Below are positions 33,465 through 41,324 of a stretch of DNA of 41,353 nt, piece after piece. Under the pieces are notes generated by a model. That model did not search any database. It was not told the origin of the DNA and saw nothing but the letters and a program-made list of their open reading frames with translations. Made by a program: the position numbers and the translations under genes. The first letter of the stretch is position 1; the number at the start of each line of letters is the position of its first letter. Origin of the DNA: a bacterium (GTDB lineage: Bacteria; Bacillota; Bacilli; Lactobacillales; Streptococcaceae); NCBI GenBank assembly GCA_905221095.1, contig CAJNBV010000014.1, positions 1 to 41,353 of the forward strand, written 5' to 3'.

Positions 33465-34148
33465 ATGTCCATTTTATCCATTAGAAATATTTCAAAGTTT
33501 TACACTTTGGACGGTAAACATCAAGAACAGGCTTTAAAGAATATAAACCTGCAGATTGCAAAAGGTAAAATTACAGCGATTTACGGGCCGTCAGGCTGTG
33601 GCAAAACCAGTCTACTCAATATCATCAGCGGTTTAGACAGACAATATGAAGGAGTTTTAGAATTTAAAGGGGAATCACTCCGTGACTTATCAGAGATTGA
33701 ACTAACTCAATTTCGTAAAAACAAGATTGGATTTGTGTTTCAAAACTTTAACCTTATTTCTCATCAATCTGTCTTGGACAATGTCAAGCTACCTCTCTAT
33801 GTCAAAGATTTATCTGACAGGGAGATGACAATGATTGCAAAGGAGCAATTAAGTAGCTTAGGAATGGAACCTTTTATGGCTAAAAATGTTAAACAACTTT
33901 CTGGCGGGCAAAAGCAACGCGTAGCAATCGCGCGTGCCTTGGTAAATCAGCCTGATATGATTGTAGCAGATGAGCCAACGGGTTCGCTGGATTCTCAATC
34001 CCAAGAAATGGTATTGGAAGTATTTAAAAATTTATCCCAAACAGGGAAAACAGTATTGATCGTAACCCATAATCCAGAGGTTGCTGAATATGCAGATGTG
34101 ATTATCAAAATGAAGGATGGTGAAGTCGTTGAAGAAGTCAAAAAATAA
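33465..34148 (+). CDS. ABC transporter ATP-binding protein (MacB/LolD type)
   Basis: The 227-residue cytoplasmic ATPase of a type VII ABC (FtsX-permease) system. Walker A is GPSGCGKTS (about 41-49), the Q loop is GFVFQNFNLISHQSV, the signature is LSGGQKQRVAIARAL (about 142-156), Walker B is MIVADEPTGSLD, and the switch His is in VTHNPEVAEYAD. I chose ATG 33465, where the ABC domain begins and AAGGGGGAAAG precedes; the frame is open upstream to a GTG at 33393 without a ribosome site. It forms an operon with the permease. Such pairs in streptococci export or shed peptides, antibiotics or bacteriocins. Confidence 0.92.
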   Translation: MSILSIRNISKFYTLDGKHQEQALKNINLQIAKGKITAIYGPSGCGKTSLLNIISGLDRQYEGVLEFKGESLRDLSEIELTQFRKNKIGFVFQNFNLISHQSVLDNVKLPLYVKDLSDREMTMIAKEQLSSLGMEPFMAKNVKQLSGGQKQRVAIARALVNQPDMIVADEPTGSLDSQSQEMVLEVFKNLSQTGKTVLIVTHNPEVAEYADVIIKMKDGEVVEEVKK

Positions 34149-34158
34149 AGGATTATCA

Positions 34159-35418
34159 TTGAAAAACAAATTCAAACTTTCTTTAAATAACTTTCTGGAA
34201 AGAAAGTGGCGTAACCTATTGATTGCGCTAGCAACCTCAATCGGTTTTGTAGGAGTCTTAATTTCTTTCGGCTTGGGAAATGCATTGATTTCGATGATTG
34301 ATGAAAATACGAATGGAGGTCAAATTCCTTCTCAAGTTCAGATTGCTTTAAACACAAAAAATGTTGGACGAGGCTTTTTGAACCAAGACGATAAGAACTA
34401 TATCACGGATACAGTTGGAAAAGAAGCTATTAAATATTTGGAGAGTCCTTTTGGGATGACCATGTCAAATATTACTATAGATGGGCAAGAAATGGATCTG
34501 AGTCAAACGATGCCTTCTTATGCTCAAGTAGTGAGTCTCTATGAGGATACAAGTATCTCTGTTAGTAGTAATGAGGCGGACAAAGTGTTAGCTGGTTTCC
34601 TCTATACTGATGCAAATGAACAGGGTTTGACAATTCCAAGCAGTTTACTAAAAAATTGGAATGAACAGACAGGAAAAAATCTGACAGCTACTGATATTAT
34701 TGGTAAATCAGTCTCAGCCAGCATTGTAGAAAATGCTGCCGAAGCTAGTAAGATTGCTCAATTTCAAACAAAGATTGTGCGCGTGATTAATGATGAAGAT
34801 GACATGGAGGACAGCAACAGTTTCATGCCGTCTCATCAAATGGAAACAATTTTGAAAGAAGCTGGATTTACAAAAGCTGTATCTTATTTTATCTTGGAAC
34901 TCAAAGATGCATCGCAGACAAAAGTGGTAACAGAAGAATTGCAGAAAAATAAGAAGTATACCGTTCTTTCTCAACAGAAGGTTCTTGATATTGTGATTAC
35001 CTTTATTCGTGTCATTCAGGGATTGTTGATTGTACTTTCATCACAAGCTATTGTGGTAGCAGCGGTCATGATTGGTATCATCATTTACATCAATATTATG
35101 CAACGTTCTAAGGAAATAGGTGTCATGAAGGCAGTTGGTTATCAAAATCGTGATGTCAAAGGGATTTTTATTTACGAGGCTATCTGGATTGTAGGAATCG
35201 CCTTGCTGCTGGCATTTTTGGTTGCACAAGGGGTGGGAAGTTTGGCGAATGCGGTTGTAAATCACTTTTACCCATCCATCACGAAGGTTTTTGAATTAAA
35301 TCTTCTATCTGTTTTAGGAACGCTAGCTTTCGCTCTATTACTTGGTTATGTCTCAGCTTACTTCCCAGCGCGTAAAATTAGTAAAATGGATCCTGTAGAA
35401 TCGCTACGATATGAATAG
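34159..35418 (+). CDS. ABC transporter permease, MacB/FtsX type
   Basis: The membrane partner of the preceding ATPase, 419 residues from the TTG at 34159 (AAAGGA at 34147-34152 spaced six bases); an ATG at 34117 inside the ATPase gene would add 14 residues. Topology is MacB-like: one span (about 17-40, LLIALATSIGFVGVLISFGLG), an extracellular domain of about 220 residues, then three spans in the FtsX domain (VIRVIQGLLIVLSSQ onward). SKEIGVMKAVGYQNRDV is the cytoplasmic coupling motif and the end is PARKISKMDPVESLRYE, the family-typical tail. No membrane fusion partner (MacA-like) is encoded nearby. Confidence 0.88.
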   Translation: MKNKFKLSLNNFLERKWRNLLIALATSIGFVGVLISFGLGNALISMIDENTNGGQIPSQVQIALNTKNVGRGFLNQDDKNYITDTVGKEAIKYLESPFGMTMSNITIDGQEMDLSQTMPSYAQVVSLYEDTSISVSSNEADKVLAGFLYTDANEQGLTIPSSLLKNWNEQTGKNLTATDIIGKSVSASIVENAAEASKIAQFQTKIVRVINDEDDMEDSNSFMPSHQMETILKEAGFTKAVSYFILELKDASQTKVVTEELQKNKKYTVLSQQKVLDIVITFIRVIQGLLIVLSSQAIVVAAVMIGIIIYINIMQRSKEIGVMKAVGYQNRDVKGIFIYEAIWIVGIALLLAFLVAQGVGSLANAVVNHFYPSITKVFELNLLSVLGTLAFALLLGYVSAYFPARKISKMDPVESLRYE

Positions 35419-35479
35419 TAAGGAAGTTCTTGATTTATAGCCTTAAAAAGAAACTAACATAGAAAAACAACGCCCGTAC

Positions 35480-35508
35480 TTGCAATTAAACTTAAATAGT
35501 TATATAAT
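35480..35508 (+). promoter_or_regulatory. promoter of gap
   Basis: TTGCAA (35480-35485), 17-bp spacer, TATAAT (35503-35508). Strong sigma-A promoter; leader about 80 nt. Confidence 0.82.
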
Positions 35509-35594
35509 AGGTTTGTTGAAAGGTGATTTGTAGTGATTCAAGTTACTCTTTTCACAATAAAAATTTCATGATTTTCATAAGGAGGAAATCACTA

Positions 35595-36605
35595 ATGGTA
35601 GTTAAAGTTGGTATTAACGGTTTCGGACGTATCGGTCGTCTTGCTTTCCGTCGTATCCAAAACGTAGAAGGTGTTGAAGTTACTCGTATCAACGACCTTA
35701 CAGATCCAGTTATGCTTGCACACTTGTTGAAATACGACACAACTCAAGGTCGTTTCGACGGTACTGTTGAAGTTAAAGAAGGTGGATTTGAAGTTAACGG
35801 TAAATTCATCAAAGTTTCTGCTGAACGTGATCCAGAACAAATCGACTGGGCTAACGACGGTGTAGAAATCGTTCTTGAAGCTACTGGTTTCTTTGCTAAG
35901 AAAGCAGCTGCTGAAAAACACTTGCACGCTGGTGGTGCTAAGAAAGTTGTTATCACTGCTCCTGGTGGAAACGACGTTAAAACAGTTGTATTCAACACTA
36001 ACCATGACGTTCTTGACGGTACTGAAACAGTTATCTCAGGTGCTTCATGTACTACAAACTGTTTGGCTCCAATGGCTAAAGCTCTTCAAGACAACTTTGG
36101 TGTTGTTGAAGGATTGATGACTACTATCCACGCTTACACTGGTGACCAAATGATCCTTGACGGACCACACCGTGGTGGTGACCTTCGCCGTGCTCGCGCT
36201 GGTGCTGCAAACATCGTTCCTAACTCAACTGGTGCTGCTAAAGCTATCGGTCTTGTAATCCCAGAATTGAACGGTAAACTTGACGGATCTGCACAACGCG
36301 TTCCAACTCCAACTGGATCAGTTACTGAATTGGTAGCAGTTCTTGAAAAGAACGTTACTGTTGATGAAGTGAACGCAGCTATGAAAGCAGCTTCAAACGA
36401 ATCATACGGTTACACAGAAGATCCAATCGTATCTTCAGATATCGTAGGTATGTCTTACGGTTCATTGTTTGACGCAACTCAAACTAAAGTTCTTGACGTT
36501 GACGGTAAACAATTGGTTAAAGTTGTATCATGGTACGACAACGAAATGTCATACACTGCACAACTTGTTCGTACTCTTGAATACTTCGCAAAAATTGCTA
36601 AATAA
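35595..36605 (+). CDS. gap: glyceraldehyde-3-phosphate dehydrogenase
   Basis: Oxidises glyceraldehyde-3-phosphate to 1,3-bisphosphoglycerate with NAD+; central glycolysis, also found on the surface of streptococci. It is 336 residues from ATG 35595, set by GGAGG at 35581-35585; the open frame upstream lies in the leader. [16 protein letters not shown] is the NAD-binding start, [12 protein letters not shown] carries the catalytic Cys (about C152), and [13 protein letters not shown] closes the domain. Codon use is extremely biased, as expected for one of the most expressed genes. Monocistronic. Confidence 0.97.
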   Translation: MVVKVGINGFGRIGRLAFRRIQNVEGVEVTRINDLTDPVMLAHLLKYDTTQGRFDGTVEVKEGGFEVNGKFIKVSAERDPEQIDWANDGVEIVLEATGFFAKKAAAEKHLHAGGAKKVVITAPGGNDVKTVVFNTNHDVLDGTETVISGASCTTNCLAPMAKALQDNFGVVEGLMTTIHAYTGDQMILDGPHRGGDLRRARAGAANIVPNSTGAAKAIGLVIPELNGKLDGSAQRVPTPTGSVTELVAVLEKNVTVDEVNAAMKAASNESYGYTEDPIVSSDIVGMSYGSLFDATQTKVLDVDGKQLVKVVSWYDNEMSYTAQLVRTLEYFAKIAK

Positions 36606-36620
36606 TTCTTGAGTCGATAG

Positions 36621-36646
36621 AAAGCAAGGCCCTTGGTCTTGCTTTT
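36621..36646 (+). terminator. terminator after gap
   Basis: AAAGCAAGGCC (36621-36631) and GGTCTTGCTTT (36635-36645) with one G-T pair and a tight loop. Confidence 0.8.
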
Positions 36647-36655
36647 CTTATATGG

Positions 36656-36688
36656 AAAAATGGATGACACAATCATCCATTCTTTTTT
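36656..36688. terminator. bidirectional terminator between gap and the RluA-type gene
   Basis: AATGGATGA (36659-36667), loop CACAA, TCATCCATT (36673-36681): a perfect 9-bp stem with A run on the left and T run on the right. The stop codon of the minus-strand gene (36673-36675) is within the stem. Confidence 0.88.
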
Positions 36689-37548
36689 AATTCTGTTTCA
36701 AAAGTGTTCGAGAGGGCAGTAAAACTCAATTTTTCTAAGGTGAGTGGATGAGTAAAGGAAAGTCGAAAGGCGTGAAGCATAAGCCGACTTGATTTTGATT
36801 TACTATTATAGAGAGGGTCACCCAAGATAGGAAAGTTATGATGAGAAAGGTGGACACGTATTTGATGGGTTCGTCCTGTTTTTAGTTTGCAACGAACAAG
36901 AGCTGTTTTGTTTGGAAATTGCTTTAATCTGCTTACATGCGTTTCAGCATATTGCCCATGTTTTGTATCAACTATTCTTTTTCTGCGATCATGGCGATCA
37001 CGTCCGATTTTGTCCCTGAAAACAAGCTCTTTGCTGCTGACATTTCCGTCAACAAGTGCCCAATATTCTCTAAAAATCTCTTTTTTCTCTAATAAGCGGT
37101 TGAGAATGGGTAGGATAAAAGGATTTTTGGCAAAGAGGACTAAGCCACTGGTTTCCATGTCCAGACGATGAACGACATAACAGGTCTGGCCAACGTAGGC
37201 ACTGACATGGTTAAGAAGAGCAATTTCGTTTGGTTGGTTACCGTGTGTTTTCATCCCCTCAGGTTTGTTTACAATAATCAAGTGTTGGTCTTGATAAACT
37301 TCCTGAACTAAGTCTGGGTCGCCCCAAGGGATTGTCTTTTTGGGATAATCTTCCTCGTCAAAAGTTAATTGGCAAACATCTCCAGGCTTCACCATCTCGT
37401 TCCAGTGAACCTCTTCTTGATTTATCAAAATATGCTTCTTGATTCTCAAAAAATGACGGATTTTTCTAGGGATAAGGAGTTGTTCCTCTAGTAATTGTTT
37501 CACCGTCATTTGAGGTAAAGAGGCGGGTAATGTAAATGTGAATTTCAT
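36673..37548 (-). CDS. RluA-family 23S rRNA/tRNA pseudouridine synthase
   Basis: Isomerises uridine to pseudouridine in structured RNA. It is 291 residues. An S4-like RNA-binding region (about 14-75, VKQLLEEQLLIPRKIRHFLR) precedes the catalytic domain, in which HRLDMETSGLVLFAK (about 126-140) carries the catalytic Asp and TGRTHQIRVHLSHHNFPILGDPLY is the second family motif. The exact target position cannot be read. The minus-strand -10 box TGTTACAAT (37563-37555) ends six bases before the ATG and no ribosome site is present, so the mRNA should be leaderless. It is divergent from pbp2A. Confidence 0.9.
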   Translation of the reverse strand: MKFTFTLPASLPQMTVKQLLEEQLLIPRKIRHFLRIKKHILINQEEVHWNEMVKPGDVCQLTFDEEDYPKKTIPWGDPDLVQEVYQDQHLIIVNKPEGMKTHGNQPNEIALLNHVSAYVGQTCYVVHRLDMETSGLVLFAKNPFILPILNRLLEKKEIFREYWALVDGNVSSKELVFRDKIGRDRHDRRKRIVDTKHGQYAETHVSRLKQFPNKTALVRCKLKTGRTHQIRVHLSHHNFPILGDPLYNSKSKSSRLMLHAFRLSFTHPLTLEKLSFTALSNTFETELKKNG

Positions 37549-37554
37549 ACAGAT

Positions 37555-37563
37555 ATTGTAACA
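37555..37563 (-). promoter_or_regulatory. extended -10 placed for leaderless transcription of the RluA-type gene
   Basis: On the minus strand, TGTTACAAT (TGn plus TACAAT), then ATCTGT (6 nt), then ATG at 37548. Confidence 0.65.
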
Positions 37564-37619
37564 AAAAAAACCCTATTTGGATAGGAAATAGCTAAATTCT
37601 TGTCTTCCTATGATGAAGA

Positions 37620-37628
37620 TGATAAAAT
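37620..37628 (+). promoter_or_regulatory. extended -10 placed for leaderless transcription of pbp2A
   Basis: TGATAAAAT (TGn plus TAAAAT), then AAACGC (6 nt), then ATG at 37635. No ribosome site precedes the ATG. Confidence 0.62.
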
Positions 37629-37634
37629 AAACGC

Positions 37635-39830
37635 ATGAAATTAGATAAATTATTTGAGAAATTTCTTTCTCTTTTTAAAAAAGAAACAAGTGAACTAGAG
37701 GATTCTGATTCGACTAGCTTACGTCGCTCTCGTAGTGATCGAAAAAAATTAGCCCAAGTGGGTCCGATTAGAAAATTCTGGCGTCGCTATCATCTAACAA
37801 AGATTGTCCTTATACTAGGATTGAGTGCAGGCTTGCTAGTCGGAACCTATTTGTTTGCTGTAGCCAAGTCAACCAATGTTAACGATTTGCAAAATGCCTT
37901 GAAAACTCGGACTATCATTTTTGACCGTGAAGAAAAGGAGGCTGGTGCCTTGTCTGGTCAAAAGGGAACCTACGTTGAATTGACTGATATCAGTAAAAAT
38001 TTGCAGAATGCCGTTATTGCGACAGAAGACCGTTCCTTCTATAAAAATGACGGGATTAACTATGGTCGTTTCTTCTTGGCTATTGTCACTGCTGGTCGTT
38101 CAGGTGGTGGCTCTACTATTACCCAACAGCTGGCTAAAAATGCCTATCTGTCGCAGGATCAAACTGTTGAGAGAAAAGCGAAAGAATTTTTCTTGGCTTT
38201 AGAATTGACTAAAAAATATAGTAAGGATCAGATCCTAACCATGTACCTTAACAATGCTTATTTTGGAAATGGTGTGTGGGGTGTAGAAGATGCGAGTAAG
38301 AAATACTTTGGAGTTTCTGCATCAGAAGTGAGTCTGGATCAAGCTGCGACTCTAGCAGGGATGCTGAAGGGACCGGAATTGTATAATCCTTTGAATTCTA
38401 TAGAGGATTCTACCAACCGTCGCGATACTGTTTTGCAAAATATGGTTGTAGCAGGATATATTGATAAAAATCAAGAAACCGAGGCTGCAGGAGTTGATAT
38501 GACTTCGCAGTTGCATGATAAGTATGAAGGAAAAATTTCAGATTATCGTTACCCCTCTTATTTTGATGCGGTGGTTAATGAAGCCGTTTCTAAGTATAAT
38601 CTAACCGAGGAAGAAATCGTAAATAATGGCTACCGCATTTACACAGAGTTGGATCAAAACTACCAAGCAAATATGCAGGTTGTCTATGAAAACCCCTCAC
38701 TATTTCCGAGGGCAGAGGATGGAACATTTGCTCAATCAGGAAGTGTAGCTCTCGAACCTAAAACAGGAGGAGTTCGTGGGGTTGTCGGTCAAGTTGCTGA
38801 TAATGATAAAACTGGATTCCGTAATTTCAACTATGCAACCCAATCAAAACGTAGCCCTGGCTCTACAATTAAGCCTTTAGTTGTTTATACGCCAGCAGTT
38901 GAGGCAGGTTGGGCTTTGAACAAGCAGTTGGATAACCATACCATGCAGTATGACAGCTATAAGGTAGATAACTATGCAGGAATCAAAAAGAGTCGTGAAG
39001 TTCCCATGTATCAAGCCTTGGCAGAATCGCTTAATCTACCTGCTGTTGCCACCGTTAATGATTTGGGTGTTGATAAGGCTTTTGAAGCAGGCGAAAAGTT
39101 TGGACTCAACATGGAAAAAGTCGACCGTGTTCTTGGTGTCGCCTTGGGAAGCGGTGTTGAAACCAATCCTCTACAAATGGCTCAAGCATATGCTGCCTTT
39201 GCAAATGAAGGTTTAATGCCTGAAGCTCATTTTATTAGTCGAATTGAAAACGCTAGCGGACAGGTTATTGCAAGCCATAAAAATTCACAAAAACGGGTGA
39301 TTGATAAGTCTGTAGCTGATAAGATGACCAGTATGATGTTGGGGACATTCACCAATGGAACAGGTATTAGTTCATCGCCTGCAGACTATGTCATGGCAGG
39401 GAAAACTGGAACAACTGAAGCTGTTTTTAATCCTGAATACACAAGTGATCAGTGGGTAATTGGTTATACTCCAGATGTAGTGATTAGCCACTGGCTTGGT
39501 TTTCCGACCACTGATGAAAATCATTATCTAGCGGGTTCTACATCAAACGGTGCAGCCCATGTCTTTAGAAATATTGCAAATACTATTTTACCTTATACGC
39601 CAGGAAGTACCTTTACAGTTGAAAATGCTTATAAGCAAAATGGAATTGCACCAGCTAACACAAAAAGACAAGTACAAACCAATGATAATAGCCAGACAGA
39701 TGATAATTTGTCTGATATTCGAGGACGTGCGCAAAGTCTAGTAGATGAGGCTAGTCGGGCTATCTCGGATGCTAAGATTAAGGAAAAAGCTCAAACAATA
39801 TGGGATTCGGTAGTCAATCTATTTCGCTAA
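37635..39830 (+). CDS. pbp2A: class A penicillin-binding protein 2a
   Basis: A bifunctional peptidoglycan synthase: glycosyltransferase and transpeptidase, anchored in the membrane with its domains outside. It is 731 residues, the length of pneumococcal PBP2a. A cytoplasmic tail (1-55, basic) is followed by one membrane span (56-77). The GT51 domain has ATEDRSFYKNDGINYGRFF with catalytic E131 and GGSTITQQLAKN. The transpeptidase domain has SPGSTIKPL with active S410, the SLN triad at 465-467 and KTGTTE at 590-595. The C-terminal tail is polar and Asn/Gln/Asp-rich. The only visible promoter predicts a leaderless mRNA. Confidence 0.96.
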   Translation: MKLDKLFEKFLSLFKKETSELEDSDSTSLRRSRSDRKKLAQVGPIRKFWRRYHLTKIVLILGLSAGLLVGTYLFAVAKSTNVNDLQNALKTRTIIFDREEKEAGALSGQKGTYVELTDISKNLQNAVIATEDRSFYKNDGINYGRFFLAIVTAGRSGGGSTITQQLAKNAYLSQDQTVERKAKEFFLALELTKKYSKDQILTMYLNNAYFGNGVWGVEDASKKYFGVSASEVSLDQAATLAGMLKGPELYNPLNSIEDSTNRRDTVLQNMVVAGYIDKNQETEAAGVDMTSQLHDKYEGKISDYRYPSYFDAVVNEAVSKYNLTEEEIVNNGYRIYTELDQNYQANMQVVYENPSLFPRAEDGTFAQSGSVALEPKTGGVRGVVGQVADNDKTGFRNFNYATQSKRSPGSTIKPLVVYTPAVEAGWALNKQLDNHTMQYDSYKVDNYAGIKKSREVPMYQALAESLNLPAVATVNDLGVDKAFEAGEKFGLNMEKVDRVLGVALGSGVETNPLQMAQAYAAFANEGLMPEAHFISRIENASGQVIASHKNSQKRVIDKSVADKMTSMMLGTFTNGTGISSSPADYVMAGKTGTTEAVFNPEYTSDQWVIGYTPDVVISHWLGFPTTDENHYLAGSTSNGAAHVFRNIANTILPYTPGSTFTVENAYKQNGIAPANTKRQVQTNDNSQTDDNLSDIRGRAQSLVDEASRAISDAKIKEKAQTIWDSVVNLFR

Positions 39831-39835
39831 GATGC

Positions 39836-39864
39836 TTGTCAAAGCCTAGCTTTCTTGTTATAAT
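39836..39864 (+). promoter_or_regulatory. promoter of rpmG-secE-nusG
   Basis: TTGTCA (39836-39841), 17-bp spacer, TATAAT (39859-39864) with TGT in front. It lies directly behind the pbp2A stop; no terminator separates them. Confidence 0.85.
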
Positions 39865-39882
39865 AGATAAGATGGAGGCGTT

Positions 39883-40035
39883 ATGGCACTAAAAAAAGCA
39901 AGCCTAGCTTGTGCGGTTTGTGGTTCGAGAAACTATTCAATCAAGATCAGTGGAAACCCCAAGCCTACACGACTAGAAGTAAATAAATTTTGTAAGCATT
40001 GTGGTAAGTACACTACACATAGAGAAACGAGATAG
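39883..40035 (+). CDS. rpmG: 50S ribosomal protein L33
   Basis: A 50-residue zinc-ribbon form of L33. [18 protein letters not shown] holds the first CxxC pair and [15 protein letters not shown] the second, so this is the zinc-binding (C+) paralogue. GGAGG is four bases before the ATG. It is the first gene of the rpmG-secE-nusG cluster widely kept in bacteria; secE begins 9 bp after its stop. It is shorter than many gene callers accept. Confidence 0.95.
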   Translation: MALKKASLACAVCGSRNYSIKISGNPKPTRLEVNKFCKHCGKYTTHRETR

Positions 40036-40044
40036 GAGAGAGCG

Positions 40045-40221
40045 ATGCGTTTTATTGGAGATATTTTTAGACTTCTTAAAGACACAACATGGCCAACTCG
40101 CAAGGAAAGCTGGAGAGATTTTCGTTCTATCATGGAATACACGGCTTTCTTTGTAGTAATTATTTACATTTTTGACCAGTTGATTGTTTCAGGTTTGATT
40201 CGATTTATTAACATTTTTTAG
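40045..40221 (+). CDS. secE: preprotein translocase subunit SecE
   Basis: The essential small subunit that clamps SecY in the membrane translocon. It is 58 residues: an amphipathic N-terminus with the family motif KDTTWPTRKES (about 12-22) and a single C-terminal membrane span (about 34-55, AFFVVIIYIFDQLIVSGLI). AGGAGAG is placed before the ATG. Second gene of the rpmG-secE-nusG operon; length is normal for Gram-positive SecE. Confidence 0.95.
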   Translation: MRFIGDIFRLLKDTTWPTRKESWRDFRSIMEYTAFFVVIIYIFDQLIVSGLIRFINIF

Positions 40222-40275
40222 AAGGTTAGTGGAGTTAATTACACTAGAAATCTTCTATTTATGAAAGGAAATATC

Positions 40276-40812
40276 ATGGATAGTTTTGATAAAGGGTGGT
40301 TTGTTTTACAAACTTATTCTGGTTATGAAAATAAGGTAAAAGAAAATCTATTACAACGTGCACAAACCTACAATATGTTGGATAATATTCTACGCGTTGA
40401 AATTCCAACACAAACAGTGCAAGTTGAAAAAAATGGAAAGAGAAAAGAAGTAGAAGAAAATCGCTTTCCAGGTTATGTTCTTGTAGAAATGGTCATGACA
40501 GATGAAGCTTGGTTTGTTGTTCGAAACACACCAAACGTTACAGGATTCGTTGGATCTCACGGAAATAGATCAAAACCAACTCCATTATTGGAACAAGAAA
40601 TCCGTGATATCTTGGTTTCTATGGGACAAACCGTACAAGAGTTTGATATCGATGTTGAAGTTGGTCAAACTGTACGTATTATTGATGGTGCCTTTGCAGA
40701 TTATACTGGTAAGATTACAGAAATTGATAACAATAAAGTGAAGATGATTATCTCTATGTTTGGTAATGACACAGTTGCAGAAGTAAACCTAAACCAAATT
40801 GCAGAATTATAA
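40276..40812 (+). CDS. nusG: transcription termination/antitermination factor NusG
   Basis: An RNA polymerase-bound elongation factor that modulates pausing and couples to Rho or ribosomes. It is 178 residues from ATG 40276, set by AAAGGA (40263-40268); the frame extends five codons upstream over that site. The NGN domain (1-115) has GWFVLQTYSGYENKVKENL and FPGYVLVEM; the KOW domain (about 125-178) has GQTVRIIDGAFADYTGKITEID. It is the last intact gene of the operon, followed by a terminator and then the truncated comX. Confidence 0.96.
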   Translation: MDSFDKGWFVLQTYSGYENKVKENLLQRAQTYNMLDNILRVEIPTQTVQVEKNGKRKEVEENRFPGYVLVEMVMTDEAWFVVRNTPNVTGFVGSHGNRSKPTPLLEQEIRDILVSMGQTVQEFDIDVEVGQTVRIIDGAFADYTGKITEIDNNKVKMIISMFGNDTVAEVNLNQIAEL

Positions 40813-40815
40813 CCC

Positions 40816-40842
40816 AAAGAGAGGCAAGCCCTCTCTTTTTTG
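40816..40842 (+). terminator. terminator after nusG
   Basis: AAAGAGAGG (40816-40824), loop CAAGC, CCTCTCTTT (40830-40838), then T. Perfect 9-bp stem. The comX remnant begins only about eight bases after it. Confidence 0.9.
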
Positions 40843-40849
40843 TGCAGTT

Positions 40850-41257
40850 GGGGAGCTATCGGATTGGGATCAAGAGAGAATGATTTGCCTACATGAATTG
40901 ACTAGTAGAGAAGAGGGTCTAGTAGAAGATATCCCTCGTTTAAGGAAATATTTCAAAACCAAGTTTCGGAATCGGATTCTAGATTATCTCCGTAAACAAG
41001 AAAGCCAGAAGCGTAGATATGATAAAGAGGTTTATGAAGAAGTGGGTGAAATTAGTCATCGTATAAGCGAGGGAGGTCTATGGCTAGACGATTATTATCT
41101 CTTTCATGAAACACTAAGAGATTATAGAAACAAACAAACTAAAGAACAACAAGAAGAGTTAGAACGCGTCTTAAGAAATGAACGTTTCCGAGGGCGTCAA
41201 AGCGTCTTGAGGGACTTACGTATTGTATTTAAAGAGTTTGATATCCGTATCCGGTAA
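40850..41257 (+). pseudogene. comX: 5'-truncated competence sigma factor comX (sigX) remnant
   Basis: An open frame of 134 codons plus stop encodes what I recognise as the last 134 of the 159 residues of pneumococcal ComX, beginning ELSDWDQERMICLHEL and continuing through FKTKFRNRILDYLRKQESQK and SEGGLWLDDYYLFHETLRDY to the C-terminus. Missing are the first 25 residues, the start codon, the ribosome site and the upstream competence promoter. Homology begins at about 40850-40853, eight bases after the nusG terminator. The frame runs open back to a TTG at 40799 inside nusG, but that would translate the terminator; an internal ATG at 40880 lacks a good ribosome site. No internal stops or frameshifts, so the loss is recent or the product is kept. 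Comparison is from memory. Confidence 0.82.
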
Positions 41258-41289
41258 GAAGCCATGCAAAAAAAATGGTAAATTCCCAA

Positions 41290-41324
41290 ACTAAGTTCCA
41301 CTGCTAATCCAAGTGGAAGTTAGT
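41290..41324. repeat. 13-bp inverted repeat downstream of the comX remnant
   Basis: ACTAAGTTCCACT (41290-41302) and AGTGGAAGTTAGT (41312-41324) are inverted with one mismatch and a 9-nt loop. A further copy of AGTGGAA stands at the window edge (41345-41351). It lacks a T tract on the plus strand. It may be part of an element that continues beyond the window. Confidence 0.55.

Noticed and set aside
34117..34158. ATG start for the ABC permease inside the ATPase gene
   Set aside because: GGA is only a base or two from that ATG, while TTG 34159 has AAAGGA at the right distance and begins at the conserved N-terminus; not fully excluded.
35523..35594. Longer N-terminus for GAPDH
   Set aside because: The extra 24 codons lie in the leader between promoter and the GGAGG at 35581; the family N-terminus starts at 35595.
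35592..36005. Long minus-strand frames opposite gap
   Set aside because: They mirror the extreme codon bias of gap, which removes stops on the opposite strand; no ribosome sites or homology.
40799..40849. A TTG-started 152-codon gene reading from nusG into the comX remnant
   Set aside because: The TTG is inside nusG without a ribosome site and the frame would translate the nusG terminator; the first 18 codons have no ComX homology.
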